From Salisaeta longa DSM 21114 (GTDB taxonomy: Bacteria; Bacteroidota; Rhodothermia; Rhodothermales; Salinibacteraceae), in assembly GCF_000419585.1 (NCBI RefSeq), contig NZ_ATTH01000001.1, positions 456,005 through 520,004 on the forward strand: 64,000 nucleotides of DNA, read 5' to 3'. The notes under the pieces are model-generated. The model searched no databases. It was not told the origin of the DNA and saw only the letters and a program-made list of their open reading frames with translations. Numbering within the stretch: the first letter of the stretch is position 1; each line of letters starts with the position of its first letter. A program made the translations under genes and the position numbers. Below, piece by piece: positions 17,676 to 26,177 of the stretch.

Positions 17676-19202
17676 GCCGTCCTGCAGTTTCTCCTGTACC
17701 ACCGATGCGCGCTCCCGAATGGCCGCGCGCTCCTCGTCCGACTTCCGCCGGAGGTTGGCGAGTTGGAAGTTCATGCGGTGGTTATTGCTCAACCGATCGG
17801 CGTGGCGGTCCAGAAAATCCCAGTAGAGGGTGGTGAAGGGGCACGCGTCGTCGCCGGTGGCCGCGTCGGGGTTGAAGCGGCACTGCGTGCAGTAGTTGCT
17901 CATCCGGTTGATGTACTTTCCGCTGGCGGTGTAGGGCTTCGAGCCCATCAGGCCGCCGTCGGCAAACTGCGACATGCCGAGGGCATTGGGCACGGAGACC
18001 CACGGCCAGGCGTCGACGTACATCTGCTCGTGCCATGCGTTGAAGGCGTTCGGATCGGCCCCGTACAGTAGTGCAAAGAGGCCCAGCACCATGAGGCGCT
18101 GGATGTGGTGCGCGTAGCCGTGCGTGAGCACCTGCGTGGTGCATTGCTGCAGGCACGTCATGTCGGTGTCGCCGGTCCAGTACAGCGCGGGCAGCGGGCG
18201 GGTGGCGTCTAGCGCGTTGCGGGTGGCGTACTCGGGCATGTGGCGCCAGTAGACGCCCCGCACGTACTCGCGCCAGCCCAGGATCTGCCGGATGAATCCT
18301 TCGACGGCGTTGAGCGGCGCTTCGTCGGCCGTGTAGGCCGCTTCTGCCCGGCGGATGGCGTCCATCGGCGCGAGCAGCTTTAGGTTGAGAGCCGCAGCGA
18401 GCCGCGAGTGGTACAGAAACGGACGCTCGGTCCACATCGCGTCCTGGTACGTGCCAAAAGTGGGCAGGCGGTTCGTGATGAAGTCGTCAAGCGCCTGCTC
18501 GGCCTGGGCCGGCGTTACCGGCCATTGAAATTTTTCGCAGGCCCCAGGCGCATCCGCAAAATGGGCCTCGACCGCTTGCTGCGCCTCGGCCAGCGGGGTA
18601 TCGCCGTAGGCAAACGAGGGGCCGTTGGGCACAAGTCCGGGGCCCTCCCGGCCGAACGATTCGCGATTGTCGCTGTCGTAATTCCACTCGCCGCCCACCG
18701 GGTCGCCCGCATCGGTGAGGAGCACCTCGTGGGCGCGGCGCTGCTCGCGATAGAAGTATTCCATCGTGAGCGTTTTGCGGTCGCTAGCCCACGCGTTGAA
18801 CGTTTCGTGGGACACCAGGAAGTGGGCGTCGGGAACGACCGTGTGCGGGCACTCCTCTGCCGCACAGGCCTCCTTGAGCGCCTCGTTGAGCGCGTAGTCG
18901 CTCGGCTCGGTCCAGACCACGCGCGCCGGCTCGTGGCGCGCGATCTGGTCGCGCAGGAACGCGGGCGCCGGGCGGGCTGCTGCCGACTCCACCGGGGCGT
19001 AGTGCACCGTCCAGCCGTCCCGTTCAAGGTCGGTGCGGAAGGCGCGCAGTGCCGCGAGGCCCAGCACAAGGCGCTGCTTGTGCTCGCGCCCGTCGAAGGC
19101 GCCCTCGGTTATGCAGAGGGCATCCTGCGAGGGGTCGAGGCGATCGAAGAGGGCTGCGTCGCGGTCGAGCTGATCGCGTAAAACGAGGGCGAGCGTGCGC
19201 AT
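17673..19202 (-). CDS. phrB: Fe-S cryptochrome/photolyase (PhrB-type prokaryotic (6-4) photolyase family)
   Basis: A 509-residue flavoprotein from ATG 19202 (MRTLALVLRDQLDRD). The photolyase-related N-terminal domain is followed by an FAD-binding helical domain with EGFIRQILGWREYVRG and NALGMSQFADGG. Four cysteines fit the Fe-S class: one in TCLQQCTTQ and then C-x2-C-x12-C in NYCTQC...DDACPF, the same spacing as C438, C441 and C454 of Agrobacterium PhrB. These enzymes repair UV (6-4) lesions or act as light sensors. The stop TAG is formed by the TA duplication and first G of the adjacent MITE. The SDR gene 25 bp upstream is probably co-transcribed. Confidence 0.92.
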   Translation of the reverse strand: MRTLALVLRDQLDRDAALFDRLDPSQDALCITEGAFDGREHKQRLVLGLAALRAFRTDLERDGWTVHYAPVESAAARPAPAFLRDQIARHEPARVVWTEPSDYALNEALKEACAAEECPHTVVPDAHFLVSHETFNAWASDRKTLTMEYFYREQRRAHEVLLTDAGDPVGGEWNYDSDNRESFGREGPGLVPNGPSFAYGDTPLAEAQQAVEAHFADAPGACEKFQWPVTPAQAEQALDDFITNRLPTFGTYQDAMWTERPFLYHSRLAAALNLKLLAPMDAIRRAEAAYTADEAPLNAVEGFIRQILGWREYVRGVYWRHMPEYATRNALDATRPLPALYWTGDTDMTCLQQCTTQVLTHGYAHHIQRLMVLGLFALLYGADPNAFNAWHEQMYVDAWPWVSVPNALGMSQFADGGLMGSKPYTASGKYINRMSNYCTQCRFNPDAATGDDACPFTTLYWDFLDRHADRLSNNHRMNFQLANLRRKSDEERAAIRERASVVQEKLQDG

Positions 19203-19227
19203 CGCGTGGGAAGCCAAAAGACGAAGG

Positions 19228-19965
19228 TTACGAGCTGCGCACGGTGCCCAGGCCGCCATCCACCCCGATGACCTGGCCGGTCACCCAGTCGGTGTCGCGG
19301 CGAAGCAGCCAGCAGATGGCCGGCGCCACGTCTGCGGGTGTGCCCACGCGCCCCAGGGCGTGCATGGCCTCAGACTGCTTGCGGCCGGCGTTGCTGCTCA
19401 GGATACCTTCGGCCATGGGCGTATCCACGAGTCCGGGCGCTACCGCATTGACGCGCACCCCGCGTCCGGCATACGTGGCGGCTGCGGCGCGCGCCAGGCC
19501 CACCACGCCTGCTTTTGCTGCGGCAATGGCTTCGTGGTTTTTGAGGCCGGTGCGGGCCACGGCCGAGGACATCAGCACGATGGAGCCGCCGTCCTTCATC
19601 ATGGCGCGGGCGGCGGTTTTAACGGTGAAGAACGCCGTGTCGAGGTTCAGGCGAAGCTGCTCGCGGTACTCGTCTTCGGACGTCAGGTGGGCCGGTTTTA
19701 GGAGGATGGAGCCCACGGCATTCAGCACGCCATCGAGCCGCCCGTAGGTATCCGTGGTGTAATCGATGAGTTCTTGCACGGCCCCCAGGTCGGTTGCATC
19801 GGTGGGGCGAGCATCGCCGCCGGTAGCTTCGGCGAGTTCGTCCAGATCGGACGCAGAGCGGGCTGCCAGGACGAGCTGCGCGCCGTCGTCGGCAAGCCGC
19901 TGGGCAACTTCCGACCCGATGCCGCCGGTGGCGCCAATGAGAATGTAGACAGGAGCATCAGCCAT
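19228..19965 (-). CDS. Atypical SDR-family protein, catalytic Tyr replaced
   Basis: A 245-residue SDR with an intact nucleotide fold: IGATGGIGSE at about 10-19, NAVGSILL in place of NAG, and a C-terminal GQVIGVDGG. The catalytic Ser is present (VLMSSAVA), but the YxxxK motif reads IAAAK in NHEAIAAAKAG: the Lys is kept and the Tyr position is Ile. Ordinary SDR oxidoreduction is therefore doubtful; a changed mechanism or a binding role is possible. It is followed by the photolyase gene after 25 bp, suggesting a shared light or DNA-damage context. Confidence 0.88.
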   Translation of the reverse strand: MADAPVYILIGATGGIGSEVAQRLADDGAQLVLAARSASDLDELAEATGGDARPTDATDLGAVQELIDYTTDTYGRLDGVLNAVGSILLKPAHLTSEDEYREQLRLNLDTAFFTVKTAARAMMKDGGSIVLMSSAVARTGLKNHEAIAAAKAGVVGLARAAAATYAGRGVRVNAVAPGLVDTPMAEGILSSNAGRKQSEAMHALGRVGTPADVAPAICWLLRRDTDWVTGQVIGVDGGLGTVRSS

Positions 19966-20053
19966 TGCGTTGGGGAATTAGGAAAAGAAAGCAATGGCTT
20001 GGAAGCGGTGCGCGAACCGGTGATTCGTGGAGCGGGCGGATATAGAGGAATCG

Positions 20054-21106
20054 TTACGGCTCGTTAGTGGAGGCCTCGTCGAGCGGTGTGCAAACGAGGA
20101 GGCCCTCGGGCGTGAGCATCACCTCGCCGCGTCCGGCATACAGCTCCTGCAGGCGCTCCTGGAGGTCGGCCAGGTCGGCGCTGCGTTCAACAAAGGCCTC
20201 CACATCTTCTGAGAAGCTCGGGCCGTCGTCGGTGACGGCGAGGCAGATCATGGCATCGTTGGAGCGGGCCCGAATGGTGAGGGTGCAGGTGTCCGCCTCG
20301 TCGGTGCGCAGGCGGTGGTGCAGGGTGTGGGCGGCGAGGGGCTGCACGGTAAAGCCGGCGACAGGCACGTCGTAGAGCGCCGTGGGAATGTCGGTGTTAA
20401 CGGTGAAGCGATCGCCATACTGCAGCCGGGCCAGGGCGAAGTAGGACTGCGTAGCGTCAATTTCGGCGTAGAGCGGTTGCGTCCCCGCCGCGCGCGACGA
20501 GCGGGCGTAGGTCAGCAGCTCCTGCGTATGCTCGAGGACGGTGCGCGCCTCGTCGGGCTGCTCGGGGAGGCGCTCGAGGGCCAGGGCAAGCGCCTCGTCC
20601 AGCAGTTCGGGCGTCAGCTCGGTGCGCAGCGTTCGGATGGTGTCGCGCTGCGCGCGCAACTCGTTGGCCGCTGCATCGGCAAAGCGCTCCTTGAGGTCGG
20701 TCACGAGCATTGCCAAGAGGCCTCCAAAGGCGCCCATGAGCACCCCGGTGCCTAGTACGGGATCGGCCTCCAGCAGGGGCGCTTCGAGCACGACGGCCAG
20801 GCCAAAGAAGATGCCGGCGGTGGCCCCGGCCAGCGCAAACGCCTGAATGAGGGCGCGCCCCGCAATCGCCGCGCGCGTGGCGGGGGGAACGGCGTCGGCC
20901 AAGATGGAGCGCAAAACATAAAAGACGCCACTGTTTGCCGTGACGGCCAGCAGCGTGCCCAGCAAGAGGTTGCCCCACACCAACGGATTAAACGGCGCAA
21001 ACGGTTGGGGATAGCCCACCATGTACAGCACGGTAGAAAGCACCAGCGCGCCGACGAGCGCGCCAACAGAAGCGAGCAGACCGTTTGACACGGCATTGGT
21101 ATCCGA
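20054..21106 (-). CDS. Membrane protein with degenerate LytS/YehU-type kinase domain
   Basis: A 350-residue protein from ATG 21106 (MSDTNAVSNGLLAS). Four hydrophobic segments occupy about residues 8-150. The cytoplasmic part resembles the LytS-type kinase: a LRTELTPELLDEALAL segment stands where the phospho-acceptor PHFLFN motif is expected, followed by ALARLQYGDRFTVNTDIP and FTVQPLAAHTLHH in place of QPLVENAIKHG. Thus the phosphorylatable His and the ATP-binding Asn are missing, although a VTDDGPSF remnant of the G1 box remains. It is probably a pseudokinase acting by binding. It lies 101 bp downstream of a PAS sensor kinase on the same strand. Confidence 0.8.
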   Translation of the reverse strand, partial: SDTNAVSNGLLASVGALVGALVLSTVLYMVGYPQPFAPFNPLVWGNLLLGTLLAVTANSGVFYVLRSILADAVPPATRAAIAGRALIQAFALAGATAGIFFGLAVVLEAPLLEADPVLGTGVLMGAFGGLLAMLVTDLKERFADAAANELRAQRDTIRTLRTELTPELLDEALALALERLPEQPDEARTVLEHTQELLTYARSSRAAGTQPLYAEIDATQSYFALARLQYGDRFTVNTDIPTALYDVPVAGFTVQPLAAHTLHHRLRTDEADTCTLTIRARSNDAMICLAVTDDGPSFSEDVEAFVERSADLADLQERLQELYAGRGEVMLTPEGLLVCTPLDEASTNEP

Positions 21107-21207
21107 CATGAGCAGACAGCAACCAGTAAAACGAAGCACGAAGCGCCCCCGGCACCGATCCGGCAGGGCTCGGATGCACGCAGTGTGCGGGCAGGCGTTC
21201 CTGTGAT

Positions 21208-23127
21208 TTACGCGGACACGTCATCCATCACGGGCGACGAGGCGTTCTGGCTGGCATGCACATGCGGAAGCGTGACGATAAACGTTGTGCCGTAGCCGGG
21301 CGTGCTCTGAAACGTGATGGTGCCATGCAGCAGGTGCACCATGCGCTTCGTGATTGCAAGGCCCAGGCCCGTTCCCTCGTGCGTGCGCGAGTGACCGCGC
21401 GAGGCCTGCGTAAAGGGTTCAAACAGTTGCAGTTGAAAGGCCGGAGAGATGCCGATGCCCGTGTCCCGTACGATGAAGCGCACGCCGTCTGCGGTGTTTT
21501 CTGCCGACAGATGCACCGAGCCTTCCGGGGTGAACTTGATGGCATTATCAACGAGATGGCGTAGCACGCGGTGCAGCAGGGCCCGATCCGTCTCCAGCGA
21601 TACATCCTCTGCAACTGTCATGTCCAAGGCAAGCCCTTTCTGTTGGGCGGCCGCCTCGAAGGCCGCAAGCACCTCGGCCATCAACTCGTGGGCGTGCACG
21701 GAATACGGCGTAACCTGCAGCATGCCCGACTCCAGCTGGGCCATTTCAAGGACGGCGTCGAGGGTGTTGGCCAGGCGTTGCCCGTTGGCGTAAATGTGTC
21801 GGGCGAACGCCGCGTGGGGCGCCTCGGGGTCGTCGCGGATAATTTCCGCATAGCCGATGATGCTGGTGATGGGCGTGCGAAGCTCGTGGCTCATGTTGCC
21901 CAGGAGGCTCGACTTGAGGCGGGCAACGGCTTCGGCCTGCTCCTTGGCTTTGGTGAGCTCGGCCTCGTACCGCTTGCGCTCGGTCACGTCGCGCACCGCC
22001 ACCACGCGCACCACCCGGTCGTCCATCTGAATGTTGCGCGCTTCGATTTCGGCGGTAAAGGTGGTGCCGTCTTTGCGAAGAATTGTGCCCTCATACGGCT
22101 TCTCGCCCTGGGTTTTTAAGCGTTCGCGGACGACGGTCCGTGAGGATTCGGTGAGGTAATTCAGAACGTTACTTCCTAGAATCGTCTCGCGTGGGTACCC
22201 CGTCATTGTGGAAAGGGCTGTGTTGGCATCCACAATCGTACCTTCGCAATGAACCAAGATGCCCTCGGAGGTGGCCTCCGCAAGACGCTTGAAGCGGGTC
22301 CGGCTCTCCGAAAGCTCGCGCGAGCGGCGCCGGAGGCGGACGTACAGCAGCCCCACCACCAGGAGGCCTATGGCAATGGCAATGGCGCTGGCGATGCCGA
22401 TCCACTCCAGGTAGCGGCGCGGGGTGGCGGCATAAGTGATGTCGTCTGGGGTGCGCGGGTACACCTCGTAGTAGCTTGTGTAAGGTTTGGTGAGGTCATA
22501 CTGCCCCAAAATGCCCGTTACGACAATTTCGTCACCAATTTCGTACGACGTGAGAGGGACCGGTTGAAGGCGCTCATGGTCGACGAACACGGCCAATACG
22601 GCGCGGCGCTCGCGCATATTCATCAGGAGATAGTGGCCGCCGCCGTTGGAGCCTTTGTTGACAACGTGTCCCTGAATGCGAATCAGCTGGCCTTCATAGC
22701 GGTTGCCAACGGCTTCCGGCAGCGAAAGAGGAACCGGCGCGGGGGGCTCCGGCGGCGTGGGCACGACCTCGTACGATGTGACTTTCATCACGGGAAGGCC
22801 ATATATGGTGCGAACCGTTCCTGTTGCTACCACGCTGTCGCCACGTTGTACTGGCGGCCCTTTTTGGGGCAGGTCTAGAGCAATGCCGCTGGTGTCGTGC
22901 TGAATAAAGACGCGGCGCTTTTCAAGTACGTTTGAGGCTACCGAGGCCCGCCCTACTACTCGCACGGGGCCCTGGAGCGCCGCGCGCGCTGCGGCGTCGA
23001 TGATCTGCCCCGGCGTGAGCGGTTGCGCAATGCTGGGGGCCGTCCATAGCCCAGCTAGCACCCCGGCCAGCAAAAAAGTGCGCCCAAGCGTGCGCCCGAA
23101 GTGTCCTTCGGGAAAGAGATGAAGCAT
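21208..23127 (-). CDS. PAS-domain sensor histidine kinase with two OB-like periplasmic domains
   Basis: A 639-residue protein. A signal peptide (1-35) is followed by two beta-rich repeats, about 45-115 and 140-235, each containing a G-D-x-V-V-x-TG pattern (GDSVVATGTV, GDEIVVTGIL) that resembles OB folds. A membrane helix is at about 243-265, a PAS domain at 275-395, then HisKA with NMSHELRTPITSI and a HATPase domain with DNAIKFTPEG, DTGIGIS and GTGLGLAI. All catalytic boxes are intact. No receiver or response regulator is adjacent, so it is an orphan. The degenerate LytS-like gene downstream may belong to the same pathway. Confidence 0.9.
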   Translation of the reverse strand: MLHLFPEGHFGRTLGRTFLLAGVLAGLWTAPSIAQPLTPGQIIDAAARAALQGPVRVVGRASVASNVLEKRRVFIQHDTSGIALDLPQKGPPVQRGDSVVATGTVRTIYGLPVMKVTSYEVVPTPPEPPAPVPLSLPEAVGNRYEGQLIRIQGHVVNKGSNGGGHYLLMNMRERRAVLAVFVDHERLQPVPLTSYEIGDEIVVTGILGQYDLTKPYTSYYEVYPRTPDDITYAATPRRYLEWIGIASAIAIAIGLLVVGLLYVRLRRRSRELSESRTRFKRLAEATSEGILVHCEGTIVDANTALSTMTGYPRETILGSNVLNYLTESSRTVVRERLKTQGEKPYEGTILRKDGTTFTAEIEARNIQMDDRVVRVVAVRDVTERKRYEAELTKAKEQAEAVARLKSSLLGNMSHELRTPITSIIGYAEIIRDDPEAPHAAFARHIYANGQRLANTLDAVLEMAQLESGMLQVTPYSVHAHELMAEVLAAFEAAAQQKGLALDMTVAEDVSLETDRALLHRVLRHLVDNAIKFTPEGSVHLSAENTADGVRFIVRDTGIGISPAFQLQLFEPFTQASRGHSRTHEGTGLGLAITKRMVHLLHGTITFQSTPGYGTTFIVTLPHVHASQNASSPVMDDVSA

Positions 23128-23325
23128 GCAGCGAAGATCCCGTCAGGAATCGTAAGTCAAGGGAAAGCGATGGTGTGGGATAGACAATGCAAAATGCGTT
23201 CCGCAGTGTCGCATGGTCGCCCAATTAGCAGCAAACGCGGAAATCATCCAGCGTGTGCATTCATCATAACGCGTTGCTATATTGCATCACAACCTACTGA
23301 TTTGTCAAACCGCCCGTGTTTGCTT

Positions 23326-23670
23326 ATGGCCGAACGCACCCTTTTTCAAAAGATCATGGACGGTGCCATTGATGCCGATATCGTTCATGAAGATGAGCAC
23401 TGCATCGCGTTTCGCGACATCAACCCGCAAGCCCCCACGCACCTTCTGGTGGTGCCGCGCACGCCCATTCCGTCGCTCGACGAGGTGACGGCCGACGACG
23501 CGCCGCTCATCGGGCATCTGTTTGTGGTGGCACGGAAGCTCGCGGCCCAGGAGGGCCTCTCGGAGGGCTACCGCACGGTGTTCAACTGCGGCGCCCACGC
23601 GGGGCAGTCGGTCGATCATCTGCACCTGCATCTGCTGGGCGGGCGCCCGATGGAGTGGCCGCCGGGGTGA
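23326..23670 (+). CDS. HIT-family nucleotide-binding protein (HinT-like)
   Basis: A 114-residue histidine-triad protein from ATG 23326 (MAERTLFQKIMDGAID). The motif QSVDHLHLHLLGG carries the catalytic triad HxHxH. DINPQAPTHLLVVP is the second family block. HinT-type proteins hydrolyse adenosine phosphoramidates and aminoacyl-adenylates. The upstream 198-bp gap separates it from the divergent sensor-kinase gene. coaE follows 49 bp downstream. Confidence 0.94.
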   Translation: MAERTLFQKIMDGAIDADIVHEDEHCIAFRDINPQAPTHLLVVPRTPIPSLDEVTADDAPLIGHLFVVARKLAAQEGLSEGYRTVFNCGAHAGQSVDHLHLHLLGGRPMEWPPG

Positions 23671-23719
23671 GCACGCCGCCCATTTCTCGCGTACTCCCCT
23701 CACCTCATATCCCCAACGT

Positions 23720-24316
23720 ATGTACACTTTGGGCGTTACCGGCGGCATTGGCAGCGGAAAGACCGTCTTTTGTCGATTTTTGGAAGCGTTCGGCGCACGT
23801 ATCTTCTATGCAGATCTGGAAGCGAAGCGCCTGATGCAGCACGATGAGGCGGCGCGTGCGGCCATCGTTGCGGCGTTTGGGGCCGAGAGCTATGCCGACG
23901 ATGGATCGCTCGACCGGGCGTATTTGGCCGACCACGTGTTCGGGGATGCGGAGCGCGTGGCTACGCTCAATGGCATTGTGCATCCGCTCGTGTTCGACGC
24001 CTTTGAAGAAGCGAAGACCCGCGCGGCGGCCGAGGATGTGGAGCTGCTCGTTCATGAGGCGGCCCTTCTGTTTGAGGCGGGCGGCGATGCGCATGTGGAT
24101 GCCGTGGCGGTCGTTGTGGCACCGGAGGCCGACCGCGTGGCCCGCGTGGTAGAACGCGACGACACTACGCCCCAGGCGGTACGGGCGCGCATGCAGCATC
24201 AGTGGCCGCAAGAGAAGCTGCGCGCCCGGGCCGACTACGTTATCTCGAACGACGGCTCGCTTGAAGATCTGCGCCGTCGTGCCTACACCTTGTACCAAAC
24301 CCTCACCACCCCATGA
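23720..24316 (+). CDS. coaE: Dephospho-CoA kinase
   Basis: A 198-residue kinase from ATG 23720 (MYTLGVTGGIGSGKT) catalysing the last step of CoA synthesis, phosphorylation of the ribose 3'-OH of dephospho-CoA. Walker A is GGIGSGKT at residues 8-15. ADLEAKRLM is the position of the usual DADxIAR substrate motif, with Asp kept and later residues altered. LVHEAALLFEAG corresponds to the PLLFE motif. The stop overlaps the following trehalase start by ATGA. Confidence 0.92.
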   Translation: MYTLGVTGGIGSGKTVFCRFLEAFGARIFYADLEAKRLMQHDEAARAAIVAAFGAESYADDGSLDRAYLADHVFGDAERVATLNGIVHPLVFDAFEEAKTRAAAEDVELLVHEAALLFEAGGDAHVDAVAVVVAPEADRVARVVERDDTTPQAVRARMQHQWPQEKLRARADYVISNDGSLEDLRRRAYTLYQTLTTP

Positions 24317-25932
24317 TTGGCATGTGTAAACGTTCCCTGCTGCGCGTCGCGCTGCTCATGAGCCTCACGGGCCTGCTGGCTGTTCCGCAGGCCGTTGGAC
24401 AGGCTGCGCCGGTGCTTCTGGTTCCTGCGCCCGACTCGGTGCAGCTTGCCCCCATGCTGGAGTACATCGACCGAACGTGGGACACGCTCACGCGCTCGCA
24501 CGACGACCTCCTCGCGGCGCTCCCCGATTCGAAGATCGAGCACACGCCCGGCACGCCGTACCCGCTGTACGTGGCTGCTAGCGAGGATCCCGCGGCGGTG
24601 CGCCGTACGCTGTCGCAAACACTCTCCGACGCGGCGCTCGCGCAAATCAACATCCAGCAGCTGCCGCGCAACCCGCAGGCGCACATGGCGCAGATCGATC
24701 CGCACGGGCTGCTCTACCTGCCGCATCCGTATGTGGTGCCGGGCGGGCGGTTCAACGAGATGTACGGCTGGGACAGCTACTTCATCCAGCGTGGCCTGCT
24801 GGCAGCCGGCCGCCTGGAACTCGCGCAGGCCATGATCGACAACCACCTCTACCAGGTGCGGCACTACGGCACCGTCCTCAACGCCAACCGCACGTACTAC
24901 CTGACGCGCTCGCAGCCGCCCTTCCTGACGGCCATGATCTGGAATGTCTTCCAGGCCACGCGCGATACCTCGTGGCTCGCGTCGACCCTCCCCGAAATTG
25001 AAACCTACTACCGGTATTGGACGCAGCCGGCCCATCAGGCGGGCGACACCGGCTTGGCGCGCTACTGGGCGTTTGGCGAGGGGCCGGCGCCCGAGGTGGT
25101 GATGGGCGAGGTGGATGCCGATGGGCAAACCCACTACGACCGCATCCGGGCCTACTACCGCACGCACGAGGTGACGGCGTACGACGAGTCGATGTACTAC
25201 GTGGCGGCCGCCGATAGCCTCACGCCGCTGTTTTACAAGGGTGACCGTACGATGCGCGAATCGGGCTTCGACCCAACCAACCGGTTCGGGCCGTTCAGCA
25301 TTGACATCATCCATCATGCGCCGGTGGGGTTGAATGCGCTGTTGTACAAGATGGAGCGCGAAGCGGCACAGATCTACGCAACGTTGGGTCGCGACAGCAC
25401 GGCCGCTACGTGGCGTCAGCGCGCCGCGGACCGCCTCGCGGCCATCGACCGCTACCTGTGGGACGATGCTGCCGGCACGTATCGTGACTACAACTTTCGT
25501 ACGCAGCGCCCCAACGCCTACCAGTTTGCAACCGCCTTCTATCCGCTTTGGGTGGGTGCGGCTTCTGCCGAGCAAGCACAGCAGCTGGTGCAGCGGCTCT
25601 ACCAGTTTGAGGCGCCGGGCGGGCTGCTCACCAGTTCGCACATCACCGGCAACCAGTGGGACGCGCCCTTTGGCTGGGCCCCGCTGCAGCTGATTGCGGT
25701 GGAGGGGCTGCGCCGCTACGGGTACACCGCGGCCGCCGATCGGCTGGCCAAGAAGTTTGTCGACCTGGTGGCGAAGGAGTTTTCCGAGCACCGCGTGATC
25801 GTCGAAAAGTACGACATGGTGCAGCGTGAGTCGGACGTTGCCTCCGGTATCAAATACGGATACAGCGAAAACGTGATTGGCTTTGGCTGGACGAACGCCA
25901 CGATGCTGGTGCTGCTTGAACAGCTCCGGTAA
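24313..25932 (+). CDS. treA: Periplasmic alpha,alpha-trehalase (GH37)
   Basis: A 539-residue exported enzyme that hydrolyses trehalose to glucose. A signal peptide occupies about residues 1-30 (MIGMCKRSLLRVALLMS). Both GH37 signatures are present: PGGRFNEMYGWDSY near 144 and QWDAPFGWAPLQ near 450. The catalytic-Asp region reads ESGFDPTNRF rather than the common ESGWDFSSRW, so the Asp is kept. NANRTYYLTRSQPP and the C-terminal EKYDMVQ are further family blocks. The start overlaps coaE by four bases. In a halophile, trehalose may be both osmolyte and carbon source. Confidence 0.94.
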   Translation: MIGMCKRSLLRVALLMSLTGLLAVPQAVGQAAPVLLVPAPDSVQLAPMLEYIDRTWDTLTRSHDDLLAALPDSKIEHTPGTPYPLYVAASEDPAAVRRTLSQTLSDAALAQINIQQLPRNPQAHMAQIDPHGLLYLPHPYVVPGGRFNEMYGWDSYFIQRGLLAAGRLELAQAMIDNHLYQVRHYGTVLNANRTYYLTRSQPPFLTAMIWNVFQATRDTSWLASTLPEIETYYRYWTQPAHQAGDTGLARYWAFGEGPAPEVVMGEVDADGQTHYDRIRAYYRTHEVTAYDESMYYVAAADSLTPLFYKGDRTMRESGFDPTNRFGPFSIDIIHHAPVGLNALLYKMEREAAQIYATLGRDSTAATWRQRAADRLAAIDRYLWDDAAGTYRDYNFRTQRPNAYQFATAFYPLWVGAASAEQAQQLVQRLYQFEAPGGLLTSSHITGNQWDAPFGWAPLQLIAVEGLRRYGYTAAADRLAKKFVDLVAKEFSEHRVIVEKYDMVQRESDVASGIKYGYSENVIGFGWTNATMLVLLEQLR

Positions 25933-25959
25933 CGACCGGGCGTATTACGATCGGGCGTA

Positions 25960-25985
25960 GGGGCGCCGATGAAGCGCGGCGCCCC
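25960..25985 (+). terminator. GC-rich hairpin after trehalase
   Basis: GGGGCGCC (25960-25967) pairs perfectly with GGCGCCCC (25978-25985) over a 10-nt loop, 28 bp after the trehalase stop. There is no T-run, so it may be a weak or Rho-assisted terminator. Confidence 0.4.
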
Positions 25986-26100
25986 GCCCCGCGGCGCGCG
26001 CCGGGTGTTGAATCCGTTATTGCAAATGCTCGGCGTTTGCAAAAAAGCGCGGCCCCCGAGGGAAACGAAACCGCGACTGATGCTTGTAACGAAAGCGGTT

Positions 26101-26125
26101 CCAATGAATGCTCTTGCTTCATTGG
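26101..26125 (+). promoter_or_regulatory. Inverted repeat upstream of fadN (possible operator)
   Basis: CCAATGAA (26101-26108) and TTCATTGG (26118-26125) are perfect inverted repeats with a 9-bp spacer, 52 bp before the fadN ATG. Fatty-acid regulators of the TetR family bind TGAATGA-type palindromes in other bacteria, so an operator is plausible. No regulator gene is nearby. Confidence 0.45.
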
Positions 26126-26177
26126 TTAACACCGTTAAGCGTCCATTCTTCTGCTACCACACCCAAGAGATCGTCTT

